From Thermoleophilia bacterium (GTDB lineage: Bacteria; Actinomycetota; Thermoleophilia; UBA2241), in contig JAWKKE010000002.1 of NCBI GenBank assembly GCA_041393415.1, positions 1 to 64,000 on the forward strand: 64,000 nucleotides of DNA, written 5' to 3'. Made by a program: the position numbers and the translations under genes. The notes beneath the pieces were generated by a model that was given only the letters and a program-made list of their open reading frames with translations, was not told the origin of the DNA and searched no databases. Position 1 is the first letter of the stretch; each line of letters opens with the position of its first letter. Below are positions 53,908-62,076 of the stretch, piece by piece.

Positions 53908-54007
53908 GTGAGCCCGCCTTGAACTCGTCGTCACGCTTGCGCGGGTCTGCCGGGCAAGCGCGTGATCCTAGTATGTCACACGAGCACGCGGGACTCAGCC
54001 TGGCGTG

Positions 54008-54943
54008 CTAGCTGAGGAGACCCTCAACGATTAGATCGGTGGCTTCCTCTTCGTTGAGGCCGCGAGTCATGAGAGTCTGGAGCTGCTTGGAATCTACCGA
54101 ACCGATGGCGGCTTCGTGCGTGACATGGGCGAGCGGATGGTTCACCTCTACGATAGGGACGGCTTTGGCGACGGCCTCGCCTTGCACGATCTCCTTGCAG
54201 TCGACATGGCCGCGAGCGTAGGGGGCCGAGGCTGTCAATGTGTTGTAGACCTCGGCCCGAGCCTGATCGCGCAGCGCCATGTAGGTCTTGAGTACAGCGC
54301 GCGCGCCCTCGCCCTGGAGATGGCCGCTCTCCCGGATCGTGATTCGATCATGGCCACGGCCAATGATGCGGGCCACCATGTCGAGGGTGCTGTTGGCGTC
54401 ACAAGTAGCGTCGTAGTCGAAGTCGATGACGCCGGCCTGGCCCTTGATGAGCTCAAACTCCGTCTTGAAGCGCGAGCCCTCACCGAGTTGCACACGTGTC
54501 TTTGGGACGACGAAGACGCCGCCCTCCGGTCCGTGCAAGTGGCGCTCGAAATACTCGTACGTGGCTCCCGGCGCAATACGCACGACGGCATCCATGGAGT
54601 GTGTGATGTCGACCGCGCTGGGGAAGGTGCAATGGGCTTGTACGGAGACAAATGAGTTGGGCTCCACGTCCACGTGCATGGCGATGTGCTGCTTGCCTTC
54701 GGTCGGCAGCAGGCCAAAACAGAGATGCACCGGTCGTGCAATGCGCACGCCCTCCTTCAGGCGAATGTGAGCCTCGACGCCGTCCTCGCGCTCGTCGACA
54801 TCCATCTCGAGGCCCGGCACGAGATGGGCGCCGACCACTTCGTTGCCATGCACCTCGAGATGAGCGACGTCGTCGCCCGTGACGTGGGCACCGAACTCAC
54901 CCAGAGAGGCGAGGAGGGCTCTGGCGGTCTCGACGTCGCTCAT
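54008..54943 (-). CDS. sufB: SufB-like protein of a minimal SufBC system
   Basis: 311 residues, much shorter than SufB of E. coli (about 495) and similar to the SmsB-type core. The beta-helix region ends in HVDCKEIVQG and HEAAIGSVDSKQLQTL, then EEEATDLIVEGLL, the conserved SufB/D C-terminus. The Cys in VDCKEI is a candidate ligand. It assembles Fe-S clusters with SufC; its ATG overlaps the sufC stop by four bases. No SufD, SufS or SufU is here. Confidence 0.9.
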   Translation of the reverse strand: MSDVETARALLASLGEFGAHVTGDDVAHLEVHGNEVVGAHLVPGLEMDVDEREDGVEAHIRLKEGVRIARPVHLCFGLLPTEGKQHIAMHVDVEPNSFVSVQAHCTFPSAVDITHSMDAVVRIAPGATYEYFERHLHGPEGGVFVVPKTRVQLGEGSRFKTEFELIKGQAGVIDFDYDATCDANSTLDMVARIIGRGHDRITIRESGHLQGEGARAVLKTYMALRDQARAEVYNTLTASAPYARGHVDCKEIVQGEAVAKAVPIVEVNHPLAHVTHEAAIGSVDSKQLQTLMTRGLNEEEATDLIVEGLLS

Positions 54944-55683
54944 GAGGACAGCATTGCCTCTGCGGGGCTGGGGGCGTTCTCGTGATTGCAGGGGATGCAG
55001 TGGCCGGCGAAGTAGCCACTGATCTTGTCCACTGAGCCTTTGTCGAGTACGCGACCGTTGCAGAGCAGGAAGGCGTGCTCAGCGTGCTCCAGCACCGTCA
55101 TGCTGTGCGTGATCATGATGACGGTTGTATCCATGGCCTTGAAGTCGGCAAGCACGTCGAAGATGCGTTGCAGAGCCTCGACGTCTATGCCCGAATCCGG
55201 TTCGTCCATGAGCACAAGTCGGGGCTGCATTGCGAGGATGGAAGCGAGCTCGACTCTCTTACGCTCGCCGCCTGAGAGCGTCTTGTCGACTTTGCGGGAC
55301 AGATACCGTCCTGGGTCGAGCCCGACGCGCTCGAGCGCGTCAGCGACTGCCTCACGCGTCTTGGTCTTGGCTCCGGCGGCGATGAAGCGGTCCATGCGCA
55401 GGCCCTCAAAGCGCGCCGGCTCCTGCCATGCCAATGTGATGCCCCGCCGGGCTCGCTCATCCACGGGTACGCCGTGCAGGGATTCTCCGTCGAAGATGAT
55501 GTCGCCGCCGAACTCCGTGTAGCCCGGCACGCCCATTATGGTGTTGGCGAGTGTGGACTTCCCGGCTCCGTTGGGGCCGATCAGCGCGTGCACGTGACCC
55601 TGCCAGAACTCAGCCGAGACACCGTTGAGGATACGCTTGCCGCCCAAGTCTAGGGTGAGGTCGCGCAACTGGAGGATGCTCAT
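54940..55683 (-). CDS. sufC: SufC ATPase
   Basis: 247 residues. ABC ATPase motifs: GPNGAGKSTL (Walker A), LSGGERKRVE, LVLMDEPDSGIDVE and ITHS. The Q-loop region AWQEPARFEGL is typical of SufC. It dimerises on the SufB partner and powers Fe-S assembly. A short tail with HCIPC near the end is unusual. A TAGAAT box lies six bases before the ATG, so the mRNA may be leaderless. Confidence 0.94.
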   Translation of the reverse strand: MSILQLRDLTLDLGGKRILNGVSAEFWQGHVHALIGPNGAGKSTLANTIMGVPGYTEFGGDIIFDGESLHGVPVDERARRGITLAWQEPARFEGLRMDRFIAAGAKTKTREAVADALERVGLDPGRYLSRKVDKTLSGGERKRVELASILAMQPRLVLMDEPDSGIDVEALQRIFDVLADFKAMDTTVIMITHSMTVLEHAEHAFLLCNGRVLDKGSVDKISGYFAGHCIPCNHENAPSPAEAMLSS

Positions 55684-55689
55684 ACGTTC

Positions 55690-55695
55690 ATTCTA
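55690..55695 (-). promoter_or_regulatory. -10 box of a probable leaderless sufCB operon
   Basis: TAGAAT on the minus strand, six bases before the sufC ATG and without a ribosome site in between. Consistent with the pattern in several other genes here. Confidence 0.45.
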
Positions 55696-56004
55696 CGCCT
55701 CGCCAGGCCGCTTTGTGGTACCTGACAACGCTACACACACTGTGATGGCGGAAATCCCCTCGCGGCGGCGCACTCCAAGGAGCCTGCGCAGCAGAGATGT
55801 GGTGAGAGAGCATCTCTGTCGTCCCGCGGTGCGCGGCATACTCTCTGTGCGGCTGGGCAGGTCCTGGCAGGTCGGCGCTCTGCGCCTTCCCGGACGCGTC
55901 ACCGGCTCTCCTGCGGCAGGTCTCCAAGGCGCGAACGGTTGCCCGTGGTTCTCTGTGGGGGTAGAAGAACTCGTGACCGTTGCGACTTGGGCAAGGAGAG
56001 TGCC
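55696..56004. other. Divergent intergenic region, sufC / OsmC gene
   Basis: About 309 bases. CAGAGATG (55792-55799) and CATCTCTG (55811-55818) are inverted repeats with an 11-base loop; a dyad between divergent Fe-S and peroxide-type genes might be an operator, but this is inference. AAGGAG at 55993 is the ribosome site of the OsmC gene. Open frames here lack support. Confidence 0.45.
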
Positions 56005-56409
56005 ATGGAGATGAAGGTCCACTTCCCGGAGAACCTCCGCGTGGACGCCGAGTACAAGGGGTTCACTATACACACTGACCAGCCGGTCGCCGGGGGCGGC
56101 GATGGCAGCGCTCCAGCACCGTTCGACCTCTTTGTCGCCTCGATCGGTACGTGCGCCGGCATCTTCATGCTCTCTTTCATGAAGCAACGCGGCATCGATC
56201 CACAAGGATCGGGCCTGACTCTGATGACCGAGCGTGATCCCGGGACCGGCATGATCAGTCGTGTGAACATTGCTCTGCACCTTCCGGCGGGGTTCCCTGA
56301 GAAGTACGAGGCAGCCATCGTTCGCGCTGTCGATCAGTGCTCCGTCAAGCGGCACATCCATCAGCCTCCCGAGTTCGCCGTGGCAACGGTTCGCAATTCA
56401 GCGAGCTGA
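56005..56409 (+). CDS. OsmC-family peroxide reductase-like protein
   Basis: 134 residues from ATG 56005 with AAGGAG upstream. The two reactive Cys are in ASIGTC (residue 50) and QCSVKRH (about 112), the standard OsmC/Ohr pair. Such proteins reduce organic hydroperoxides or handle sulfur species. GGGDGSAPAPFDLFVAS is typical of the OsmC branch. It is divergent from sufC and followed by a DUF429 gene. Confidence 0.88.
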   Translation: MEMKVHFPENLRVDAEYKGFTIHTDQPVAGGGDGSAPAPFDLFVASIGTCAGIFMLSFMKQRGIDPQGSGLTLMTERDPGTGMISRVNIALHLPAGFPEKYEAAIVRAVDQCSVKRHIHQPPEFAVATVRNSAS

Positions 56410-56448
56410 CGCGAGAGGGAAGAGGCAGCGTAGGAGGACCTCGCCACT

Positions 56449-57207
56449 GTGGAAGACTCTCCTCTCGTGGTCGGGATCGACGTGGCCGCAAGTCGGCCGT
56501 CTGTGGTCGTCGCGCTGCAGGGCGATCGGCGGCGACTGGATGTCGTCGCTTGGCGCGAGGTCGACGAACGAGAACCCGGTGATCGTGCCCGCTGCTTCCA
56601 GTGGCTCGAGACGCTCGCTCCCGTGGCGGTTGCCGTGGCCGCTGCTCAGCGCCCTCGACGGGCAACTGCCGAGTCGCCGGCGCGGGTTGCCGATGCACAG
56701 CTGCTGCGTCGGCGGATCGCCGTGACGCCGGCTCCCACACGTGCGCAGGCCGAGCGGGGAGGTCCACGGACGGCACACATCCAAACAGGATGGGCGTACT
56801 TCAGGGACCTGCGTGGCTATGGGTTTGAGTCTCCCGCGGCGAACGTCCTGCCGGGAGCACTCGGTCAGGCGCCTTCGGCTCTCGAGGTCTACCCGCACGC
56901 GGGGTTCGTGACCCTGCTCGGCGGCACGCCGCCCTCCAAGGCAACCCGCGAGGGCCTGCGGCTGCGCGTCGCAACCCTTCGGCGACTCGGAGTGCGCTGG
57001 GACGAGTACTACGACGCGGCCTCGCTCGACGCACTCATGGCGGCGTTCACCGCGTGGCGCTTCGTGCAGGGACTGGCGACCTCGCTGGGCGATGATCGGC
57101 AGGGGCGCGTGTGGCTCCCCGTTACGGCGTCGGATCTGCGCGACACATACGCGCCGCTCTCTTCTTCCGCGGCGCGCGATGCTCTGGCGAGCATTCAGCC
57201 GCGCTGA
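56449..57207 (+). CDS. DUF429 family protein (predicted RNase H-like fold)
   Basis: 252 residues from GTG with TAGGAGG upstream. The start VVGIDVAASRPSVVVAL and a later EVYPHAGFVTLLG are signatures of DUF429 proteins, predicted to have an RNase H/Ruv-C-like fold with acidic active-site residues. AHIQTGWAYFRDL and DAASLDALMAAFTAW also match. The function is not known. It lies 40 bases after the OsmC gene and could share its transcript. Confidence 0.82.
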   Translation: MEDSPLVVGIDVAASRPSVVVALQGDRRRLDVVAWREVDEREPGDRARCFQWLETLAPVAVAVAAAQRPRRATAESPARVADAQLLRRRIAVTPAPTRAQAERGGPRTAHIQTGWAYFRDLRGYGFESPAANVLPGALGQAPSALEVYPHAGFVTLLGGTPPSKATREGLRLRVATLRRLGVRWDEYYDAASLDALMAAFTAWRFVQGLATSLGDDRQGRVWLPVTASDLRDTYAPLSSSAARDALASIQPR

Positions 57208-57290
57208 GTCCCAGCTTGCTGCTCGCACCTCGTCGCTCAAACAGCGGATATACTGGCGGTACGTGGCTTCTCGCGGAGGACCTCGCAGTC

Positions 57291-58574
57291 ATGTATCTCC
57301 ATGCGGATAGCACTCCAGATCGACGATCCGCACGTTCCCTTCAGGTCGCGGCGTGTGCAGTTGTGCTCGTCCTGGCGGCTCTCTGGCTGTTCGCATGTGC
57401 CGACGAAGCTGGAGCGGTCTCAGTCAACGCCTACCGCGGCCACGGTGCTTGGGTGGACATCTACGACAGTAAGGCGTGGGGCACTCCCGAGGCCGCAGTC
57501 GCCGATATGGCCCAGCACGGCGTGCGGACGCTCTTTCTTGAGACGGCAAATTTCCGCATCGACGGCGATCTCGTCGATGAGGCCGGCATCGGCCGTTTCA
57601 TTGAAGCCGCCCACGAGCGCCATCTCAAGATCGTGGCCTGGTATCTCCCCGGCTTCGACGATCTTGACCGCGATGCGCGGCGCAGTCTTGCAGCGATCCG
57701 CTTTCGTTCGCCCCGTGGTCAGCGATTCGACTCGTTCGCCCTCGATATCGAGCACCGCGGGGTGAAGCCTGTGAGCTTGCGTGCACAACGAGCCGAGCAG
57801 CTCTCCCGTCGAATTCGATCAGCTGTGGGCTCGCGGTACCCTCTCGGTGCCATCATCCCATCGCCGGTGGCGCTCGAATGGAGTCCACCGTACTGGACGG
57901 ATTTCCCCTACATGATGATCGCCGACGTGTACGACGTGGTTCTCGCCATGGGGTACTACACCTTCCACGGCAACGGCTCTACTCAGGCTTATCGCGAGAC
58001 GCTCGAGAATGTTGCCATCCTGCGCGAGAAGATGGGGAGTCGTGTACTTCCCATCAACGTCATCGGCGGAATCGCCGAGGACTCATCGTCGGCCGAGACC
58101 ACCGCATACGTGCGCGCGTTGCGCGTAACTGGCAGTCTCGGCGGAGGGCTCTACAGTTGGCCGGATGTCAACGACGGTGATTGGAGTCCCCTGAAGAACG
58201 TGCGCACGAATCCCCGTCAATCGCCTGCCCTCCCGGTTACCGTCGGATATCTGGCTCCGCTCGGCAACTGTCGAGGCGATACGTCGCACCCCAAGGAGGT
58301 CTTCTTCTCGGCCCCGGCGCAAAATGGAGATCGCGTGCTGCGTTTGCGTCTCTGGGATGTGCAGTCCCGCGAAGTCCGCCTCATCGTCAACTGGCGCACG
58401 GTAGCGACGTTCCGCGCCGGCCCGCGGCTCTCGTGGACGGGAGTACGACGCGTAGACGTTCCCGCCAAGTACTGGCGCGCCAGCGGAAGCAACGTCATCG
58501 GACTGGTGGCGCGAGGCGAGTACCCCAACTGGACGCGCTGGGGGGTGCGCGACCTCCGGCTGAGCGTTCGCTGA
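57291..58574 (+). CDS. Secreted TIM-barrel glycosidase-like protein
   Basis: 427 residues from ATG 57291 (GGAGG about ten bases upstream). A signal or anchor helix lies at residues 17-38. WVDIYDSKAWG, HGVRTLFLETANFR, LKIVAWYLPGFDD, FDSFALDIE, VYDVVLAMGYYTFHG and GGLYSWPDVNDGDW outline a (beta/alpha)8 barrel like GH-type extracellular proteins (DUF4015/GH114 neighbourhood); the acidic pair in ALDIEH may be catalytic. A beta-rich C-terminal domain follows. Substrate unknown. Confidence 0.78.
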   Translation: MYLHADSTPDRRSARSLQVAACAVVLVLAALWLFACADEAGAVSVNAYRGHGAWVDIYDSKAWGTPEAAVADMAQHGVRTLFLETANFRIDGDLVDEAGIGRFIEAAHERHLKIVAWYLPGFDDLDRDARRSLAAIRFRSPRGQRFDSFALDIEHRGVKPVSLRAQRAEQLSRRIRSAVGSRYPLGAIIPSPVALEWSPPYWTDFPYMMIADVYDVVLAMGYYTFHGNGSTQAYRETLENVAILREKMGSRVLPINVIGGIAEDSSSAETTAYVRALRVTGSLGGGLYSWPDVNDGDWSPLKNVRTNPRQSPALPVTVGYLAPLGNCRGDTSHPKEVFFSAPAQNGDRVLRLRLWDVQSREVRLIVNWRTVATFRAGPRLSWTGVRRVDVPAKYWRASGSNVIGLVARGEYPNWTRWGVRDLRLSVR

Positions 58575-58634
58575 CAGCCGCCTAGCGGAGCGACTCGGGG
58601 GACTTCGCTCGTCGCGGAACCGGCGTGTTCGTCC

Positions 58635-59504
58635 TCACATGACGATCTTATTGAGCGGGAACTCGACGATCCCTTCGGCGCCGGCCTCTTTGAGACGCGG
58701 AATGATGTGACGCACGACGCGCTCCTCGACAATGGTGTTGACGGCAAGCCATCCCTCGTCGCTGAGGTGCGAGACCGTCGGATTGCGGAGCGCGGGGAGG
58801 ACGCCCAGCACCCTGTCGAGGTCTGACGACTTCACGTTCAGCATCAGACCCACCTTGTCCAGCGCGGCGATGGCTCCCTGCAGGAGCATGACCATGTCTT
58901 CGATCTGTCCGCGCTTGACTGGATCTGCCCAAGCCGCCTTGTTGGCGATGAACTGCGTCGAGGACTCGAGAATTGTCTCGACGATGCGAAGCTTGTTGGC
59001 TCGCAGCGACGATCCGGTCTCGGTGACCTCGACGATGGCGTCGGCGAGTTGTGGCAGCTTGGCCTCCGTGGCTCCCCAGCTGAACTCCACTTTGGCTGTG
59101 ACATCGTTGGCATCGAGCCAGCGTTTCGTGGCGCCGACGAGCTCGGTCGCGACGGTCTTTCCCTCGAGATCCTTCACGGATTGGATCGTGGACGCTTCGG
59201 GAACGGCAAGGACCCAGCGCACGCGACCGAAGCTCTGCTTCGCATACACGAGATCGCAGACAGCGTGCACGTCGGAGTTGTTCTCGACGACCCAGTCATG
59301 ACCGGTGAGACCGCAATCTAGTGCGCCATCCTCGACATATCGTGCCATCTCCTGTGCTCGCACGAGCATGCACGAGATGTTGGCATCGTCGATCGCGGGG
59401 TAGTATGAGCGCTCGGCCACTGACACTTTGTAGCCAGCCCGACGCAAGAGATCGAAAGTGGCGTTCTGGAGGCTTCCTTTGGGCAGTCCCAGCTTCAGTG
59501 TCAT
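58635..59504 (-). CDS. hisG: ATP phosphoribosyltransferase, long form
   Basis: 289 residues from ATG 59504 with GAGGAG upstream. LKLGLPKGSLQ, then DCGLTGHDW and ATELVGATKRW define the HisG catalytic domains; the last ~75 residues (VKSSDLDRVLGVLPAL ... GIVEFPLNKIV) are the HisG-C regulatory domain that binds histidine. It starts histidine synthesis from ATP and PRPP and is feedback regulated. No other his gene is nearby. The long form needs no HisZ. Confidence 0.94.
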   Translation of the reverse strand: MTLKLGLPKGSLQNATFDLLRRAGYKVSVAERSYYPAIDDANISCMLVRAQEMARYVEDGALDCGLTGHDWVVENNSDVHAVCDLVYAKQSFGRVRWVLAVPEASTIQSVKDLEGKTVATELVGATKRWLDANDVTAKVEFSWGATEAKLPQLADAIVEVTETGSSLRANKLRIVETILESSTQFIANKAAWADPVKRGQIEDMVMLLQGAIAALDKVGLMLNVKSSDLDRVLGVLPALRNPTVSHLSDEGWLAVNTIVEERVVRHIIPRLKEAGAEGIVEFPLNKIVM

Positions 59505-59595
59505 GAACCTACTCCTCGAGTGTGATGGCGGCGAGCACGGCCGCACGGTGCAGGGCAGCGCGGGGGAAGTGTACCTTACGTCAGCAGCAGAACGT

Positions 59596-59601
59596 TAGGA
59601 T
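59596..59601 (+). promoter_or_regulatory. -10 box near the aldo/keto reductase start
   Basis: TAGGAT lies five bases before the ATG at 59607. The overlapping AGGATGA could instead serve as a weak ribosome site, so leaderless initiation is less certain here. Confidence 0.3.
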
Positions 59602-59606
59602 GAGCT

Positions 59607-60761
59607 ATGCAGTATAGGTCGCTTGGAGATACGGGCTTCAAACCCTCGGCGCTCGGCTTCGGAACCATGCGTCTGCCGATTCTGCGTGACGACGACGGTC
59701 GCCCAGACTACACGAACATCGATCGCGCATCGGCCACGGCGATGCTCCGTCGTGCGATCGACGGCGGTGTGAACTACGTCGACACGGCGTGGATGTATCA
59801 CGGTGAGACGTCAGAAGGATGGCTCGCCGAGGCGCTGCGCGACGGCTATCGCGAGAAGGTGAAGATCGCCGACAAGATGCCGGTCTGGCATGTCAACAAG
59901 CCCACCGATTTCGATCGCATCCTCGACATCCAGCGTGAGCGCCTCCAGGCTGAGTGCATCGACTTCTACCTGCTGCACAGTCTCGACGCGACCAACTGGA
60001 GGCATGTGCTGGAACAGCGGCAAATGGCTGCCGCGGAGCGCGCACTGAGCGACGGGCGCATCGGTCATCTCGGGTTCAGCTTCCACGGTCAACCCGACGT
60101 GTTCATGGAGATTCTCGCCGCGACCGATCTCTGGCAGTTCTGCCAGATCCAGCTCAACTATATGGATGAAGAGTTTCAAGCCGGGCGGCGCGGCCTGGAG
60201 GCGGCCGCCGCCCGCGGCTTGGGCGTCGTTGTGATGGAGCCGCTGCGCGGCGGCGCACTTGTCGACGACCTTCCGCCGGCAGTTCGGACTATCTGGGATG
60301 AGGCGCCGGTTCATCGTTCGCCGTCCGAGTGGGCGTTACAGTGGCTATGGAGCATACCCGAGGTCTCGTGTGTGCTCAGCGGGATGAGCACGATGCAGCA
60401 GGTTGAGGAGAATCTTCAGGCCGCGGACCGGTCGCATCCGGGACTGCTCAGTCGAGAGGAGATCGCGACCGTTGGCCGCGTGCGCGACGCTTATCGCGAC
60501 CTCAGTCCCATCGCGTGCACGGCCTGCCGGTACTGCTTGCCGTGCCCGCAGGGCGTCGCCATCCCCGAGGTGCTGGCGCTCTACAACGACGCTCGCCGTT
60601 ACGGAAACGTCGCTCGCCAGCGCTTGACCTACTCGTGGATGCGCGAGAGCGAGCGAGCCGCCAACTGCACGGCGTGTCGCACATGCGAAGAGCGCTGCCC
60701 GCAGACCATCCCCATCAGCGACTGGATGGCGCAGATAGAGGACGAGTTGGGCGCCGGATAG
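59607..60761 (+). CDS. Aldo/keto reductase with C-terminal dicluster ferredoxin domain
   Basis: 384 residues. The AKR barrel carries VDTAWMYHG (active-site Asp and Tyr), ADKMPVW and GVVVMEPLRGG. From about 300 a ferredoxin-like end holds two Cys clusters, CTACRYCLPCP and NCTACRTCEERCP, for [4Fe-4S]. The family (YdhF/YeaE-like with Fe-S) reduces unknown carbonyls with ferredoxin or NADPH. It is convergent with the RDD gene; the stops are adjacent. Confidence 0.9.
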   Translation: MQYRSLGDTGFKPSALGFGTMRLPILRDDDGRPDYTNIDRASATAMLRRAIDGGVNYVDTAWMYHGETSEGWLAEALRDGYREKVKIADKMPVWHVNKPTDFDRILDIQRERLQAECIDFYLLHSLDATNWRHVLEQRQMAAAERALSDGRIGHLGFSFHGQPDVFMEILAATDLWQFCQIQLNYMDEEFQAGRRGLEAAAARGLGVVVMEPLRGGALVDDLPPAVRTIWDEAPVHRSPSEWALQWLWSIPEVSCVLSGMSTMQQVEENLQAADRSHPGLLSREEIATVGRVRDAYRDLSPIACTACRYCLPCPQGVAIPEVLALYNDARRYGNVARQRLTYSWMRESERAANCTACRTCEERCPQTIPISDWMAQIEDELGAG

Positions 60762-61775
60762 CTAGCGCGTTTCCCGTTCGGGACGTGTCTCCGCGCGCAC
60801 AACCGCCACGTATGCCTCGTAGAGGCGGTCGTGCGCGTCAGTTGCCACGTACGGGGCCAATTGACGCAGCAGCAGCGCGAGATCCGGCATCGCTGCCAGA
60901 GCGTTCTCCAGCGAGACACCGCGTTCGAGAGCGGCACGGTCTGCTGCCCGTCGAGCCTCCGCCAGTGCCTCCACTGACTCGGCCAGGGTGTACCAGGCAG
61001 CTACGTACTCAGGTGAATAGGACGACTCCGCGTTCGTTGCCGCATCTCCATCTGTCGACGCCCGCGCGAGCTCTCGCTCGGAGAAACGCAGATAGGAGTC
61101 GTGCGCGCCGCGGACGGCAAGCACGCTGGCTTTGAGCCGAGTGAGAGCATCGTCAATTGTGGGCGTCGGCACGTCCGGAGCTTGGCCGAGCGCCGGACTA
61201 GGCGCGTCAGGGATCTTGTTGAGAGTGCTCAGCGGAGACGCAGCGCCAGGCGAGGGAGCCGGGAAACCGCCCGGCGACGAGCTCGCCGGGCTTGATTGGC
61301 GAGCGTGTTTGACTACGACCGTTCCCGCGGCGAAGTCGCCGAGTCGCTTACGCTGGCTGCTCGCCGCACATGAAATGCCGCTCGGGATGTACCAGAAGAG
61401 CGCCTCCGGCACACGGATCAGGTTGCGCACCACAACGGCCACACTCGTCGCCGGACGTCCGTCGTCCATGCGCACGCGGAGGCCAAGGACGAGTTTGCCG
61501 AGGCTGGCGCCGGTGAGCGATTCAAGCAGGGCGTAGTAGATGAAGACGAGGCCATAGGTGGCCACATACAGCCACGTCGGGAGAGTCGCCTGCGTTGCCT
61601 CAACGTCGAATGGTTCGGTTGTGGCCGGATCCGGCAGCGTGAGATACCCGGCGCCGGCAGATACGCCGATGAGCACGACGAGGAGGAGGAAGAGGACCGC
61701 GGTGTCGATGATCGTCGCCGCTACGCGCAGGCCAAGACCGGCGTACTGGCTTTGCTGCTGCGACACTTGCTGCAT
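60762..61775 (-). CDS. RDD-family membrane protein with long soluble tail
   Basis: 337 residues. LGLRVAATIIDTAVLFLLL begins an RDD domain (Arg, Asp, Asp in the helices) with about three or four membrane segments to residue 165. A Pro/Ser-rich linker and a helical soluble domain (about 205-330) follow, rich in Ala, Glu and Arg. RDD proteins are poorly understood; some aid Na+/H+ homeostasis. A TAGAAT box sits six bases before the ATG. Confidence 0.87.
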   Translation of the reverse strand: MQQVSQQQSQYAGLGLRVAATIIDTAVLFLLLVVLIGVSAGAGYLTLPDPATTEPFDVEATQATLPTWLYVATYGLVFIYYALLESLTGASLGKLVLGLRVRMDDGRPATSVAVVVRNLIRVPEALFWYIPSGISCAASSQRKRLGDFAAGTVVVKHARQSSPASSSPGGFPAPSPGAASPLSTLNKIPDAPSPALGQAPDVPTPTIDDALTRLKASVLAVRGAHDSYLRFSERELARASTDGDAATNAESSYSPEYVAAWYTLAESVEALAEARRAADRAALERGVSLENALAAMPDLALLLRQLAPYVATDAHDRLYEAYVAVVRAETRPERETR

Positions 61776-61781
61776 GACCGC

Positions 61782-61787
61782 ATTCTA
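61782..61787 (-). promoter_or_regulatory. -10 box of a probable leaderless start
   Basis: TAGAAT on the minus strand is exactly six bases before the RDD gene ATG; no ribosome site is present. Confidence 0.48.
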
Positions 61788-61843
61788 CAGCGGTCGGGGC
61801 GGTCGGCATCCACGTGCGCGGCCACCCTTCTGCGTGCAGCCTG

Positions 61844-61957
61844 TTACGCGGCCGGTCCGGCGACGATGAACAGCGCTGTGATCGCAAGGAGCGCAACTAA
61901 CGCCAGGGCGGAAGAGAGATGCTGCGCAATTCTTCTTTTGTCGCTCTGGTATTCCAT
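61844..61957 (-). CDS. 37-residue single-helix membrane peptide
   Basis: ATG at 61957 on the minus strand is preceded by GAAGGA seven bases upstream. The peptide starts MEYQSDKRRIAQHLSSALAL and has one hydrophobic helix (about 15-34), ending GPAA. The polar basic N-terminus and short tail fit a small membrane protein. It lies between the ATPase gene and the RDD gene on the same strand. Function unknown; a toxin-like or regulatory peptide is possible. Confidence 0.5.
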   Translation of the reverse strand: MEYQSDKRRIAQHLSSALALVALLAITALFIVAGPAA

Positions 61958-62076
61958 GGTCGTTCCTTCGGTCAGTGTGGAATGCCATATACCCGGTATC
62001 GGCAGATTTGCACACAAGAAGAGGAAGGACTGGCGTCGCCACCAGAGTCAACGAGCTGCGTGGGTCTTGTCGACTG
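61958..62076. other. Short gap between small membrane peptide and ATPase
   Basis: About 119 bases without a supported gene. It holds the ribosome site of the 37-residue peptide. I see no terminator for the ATPase gene. Confidence 0.4.
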
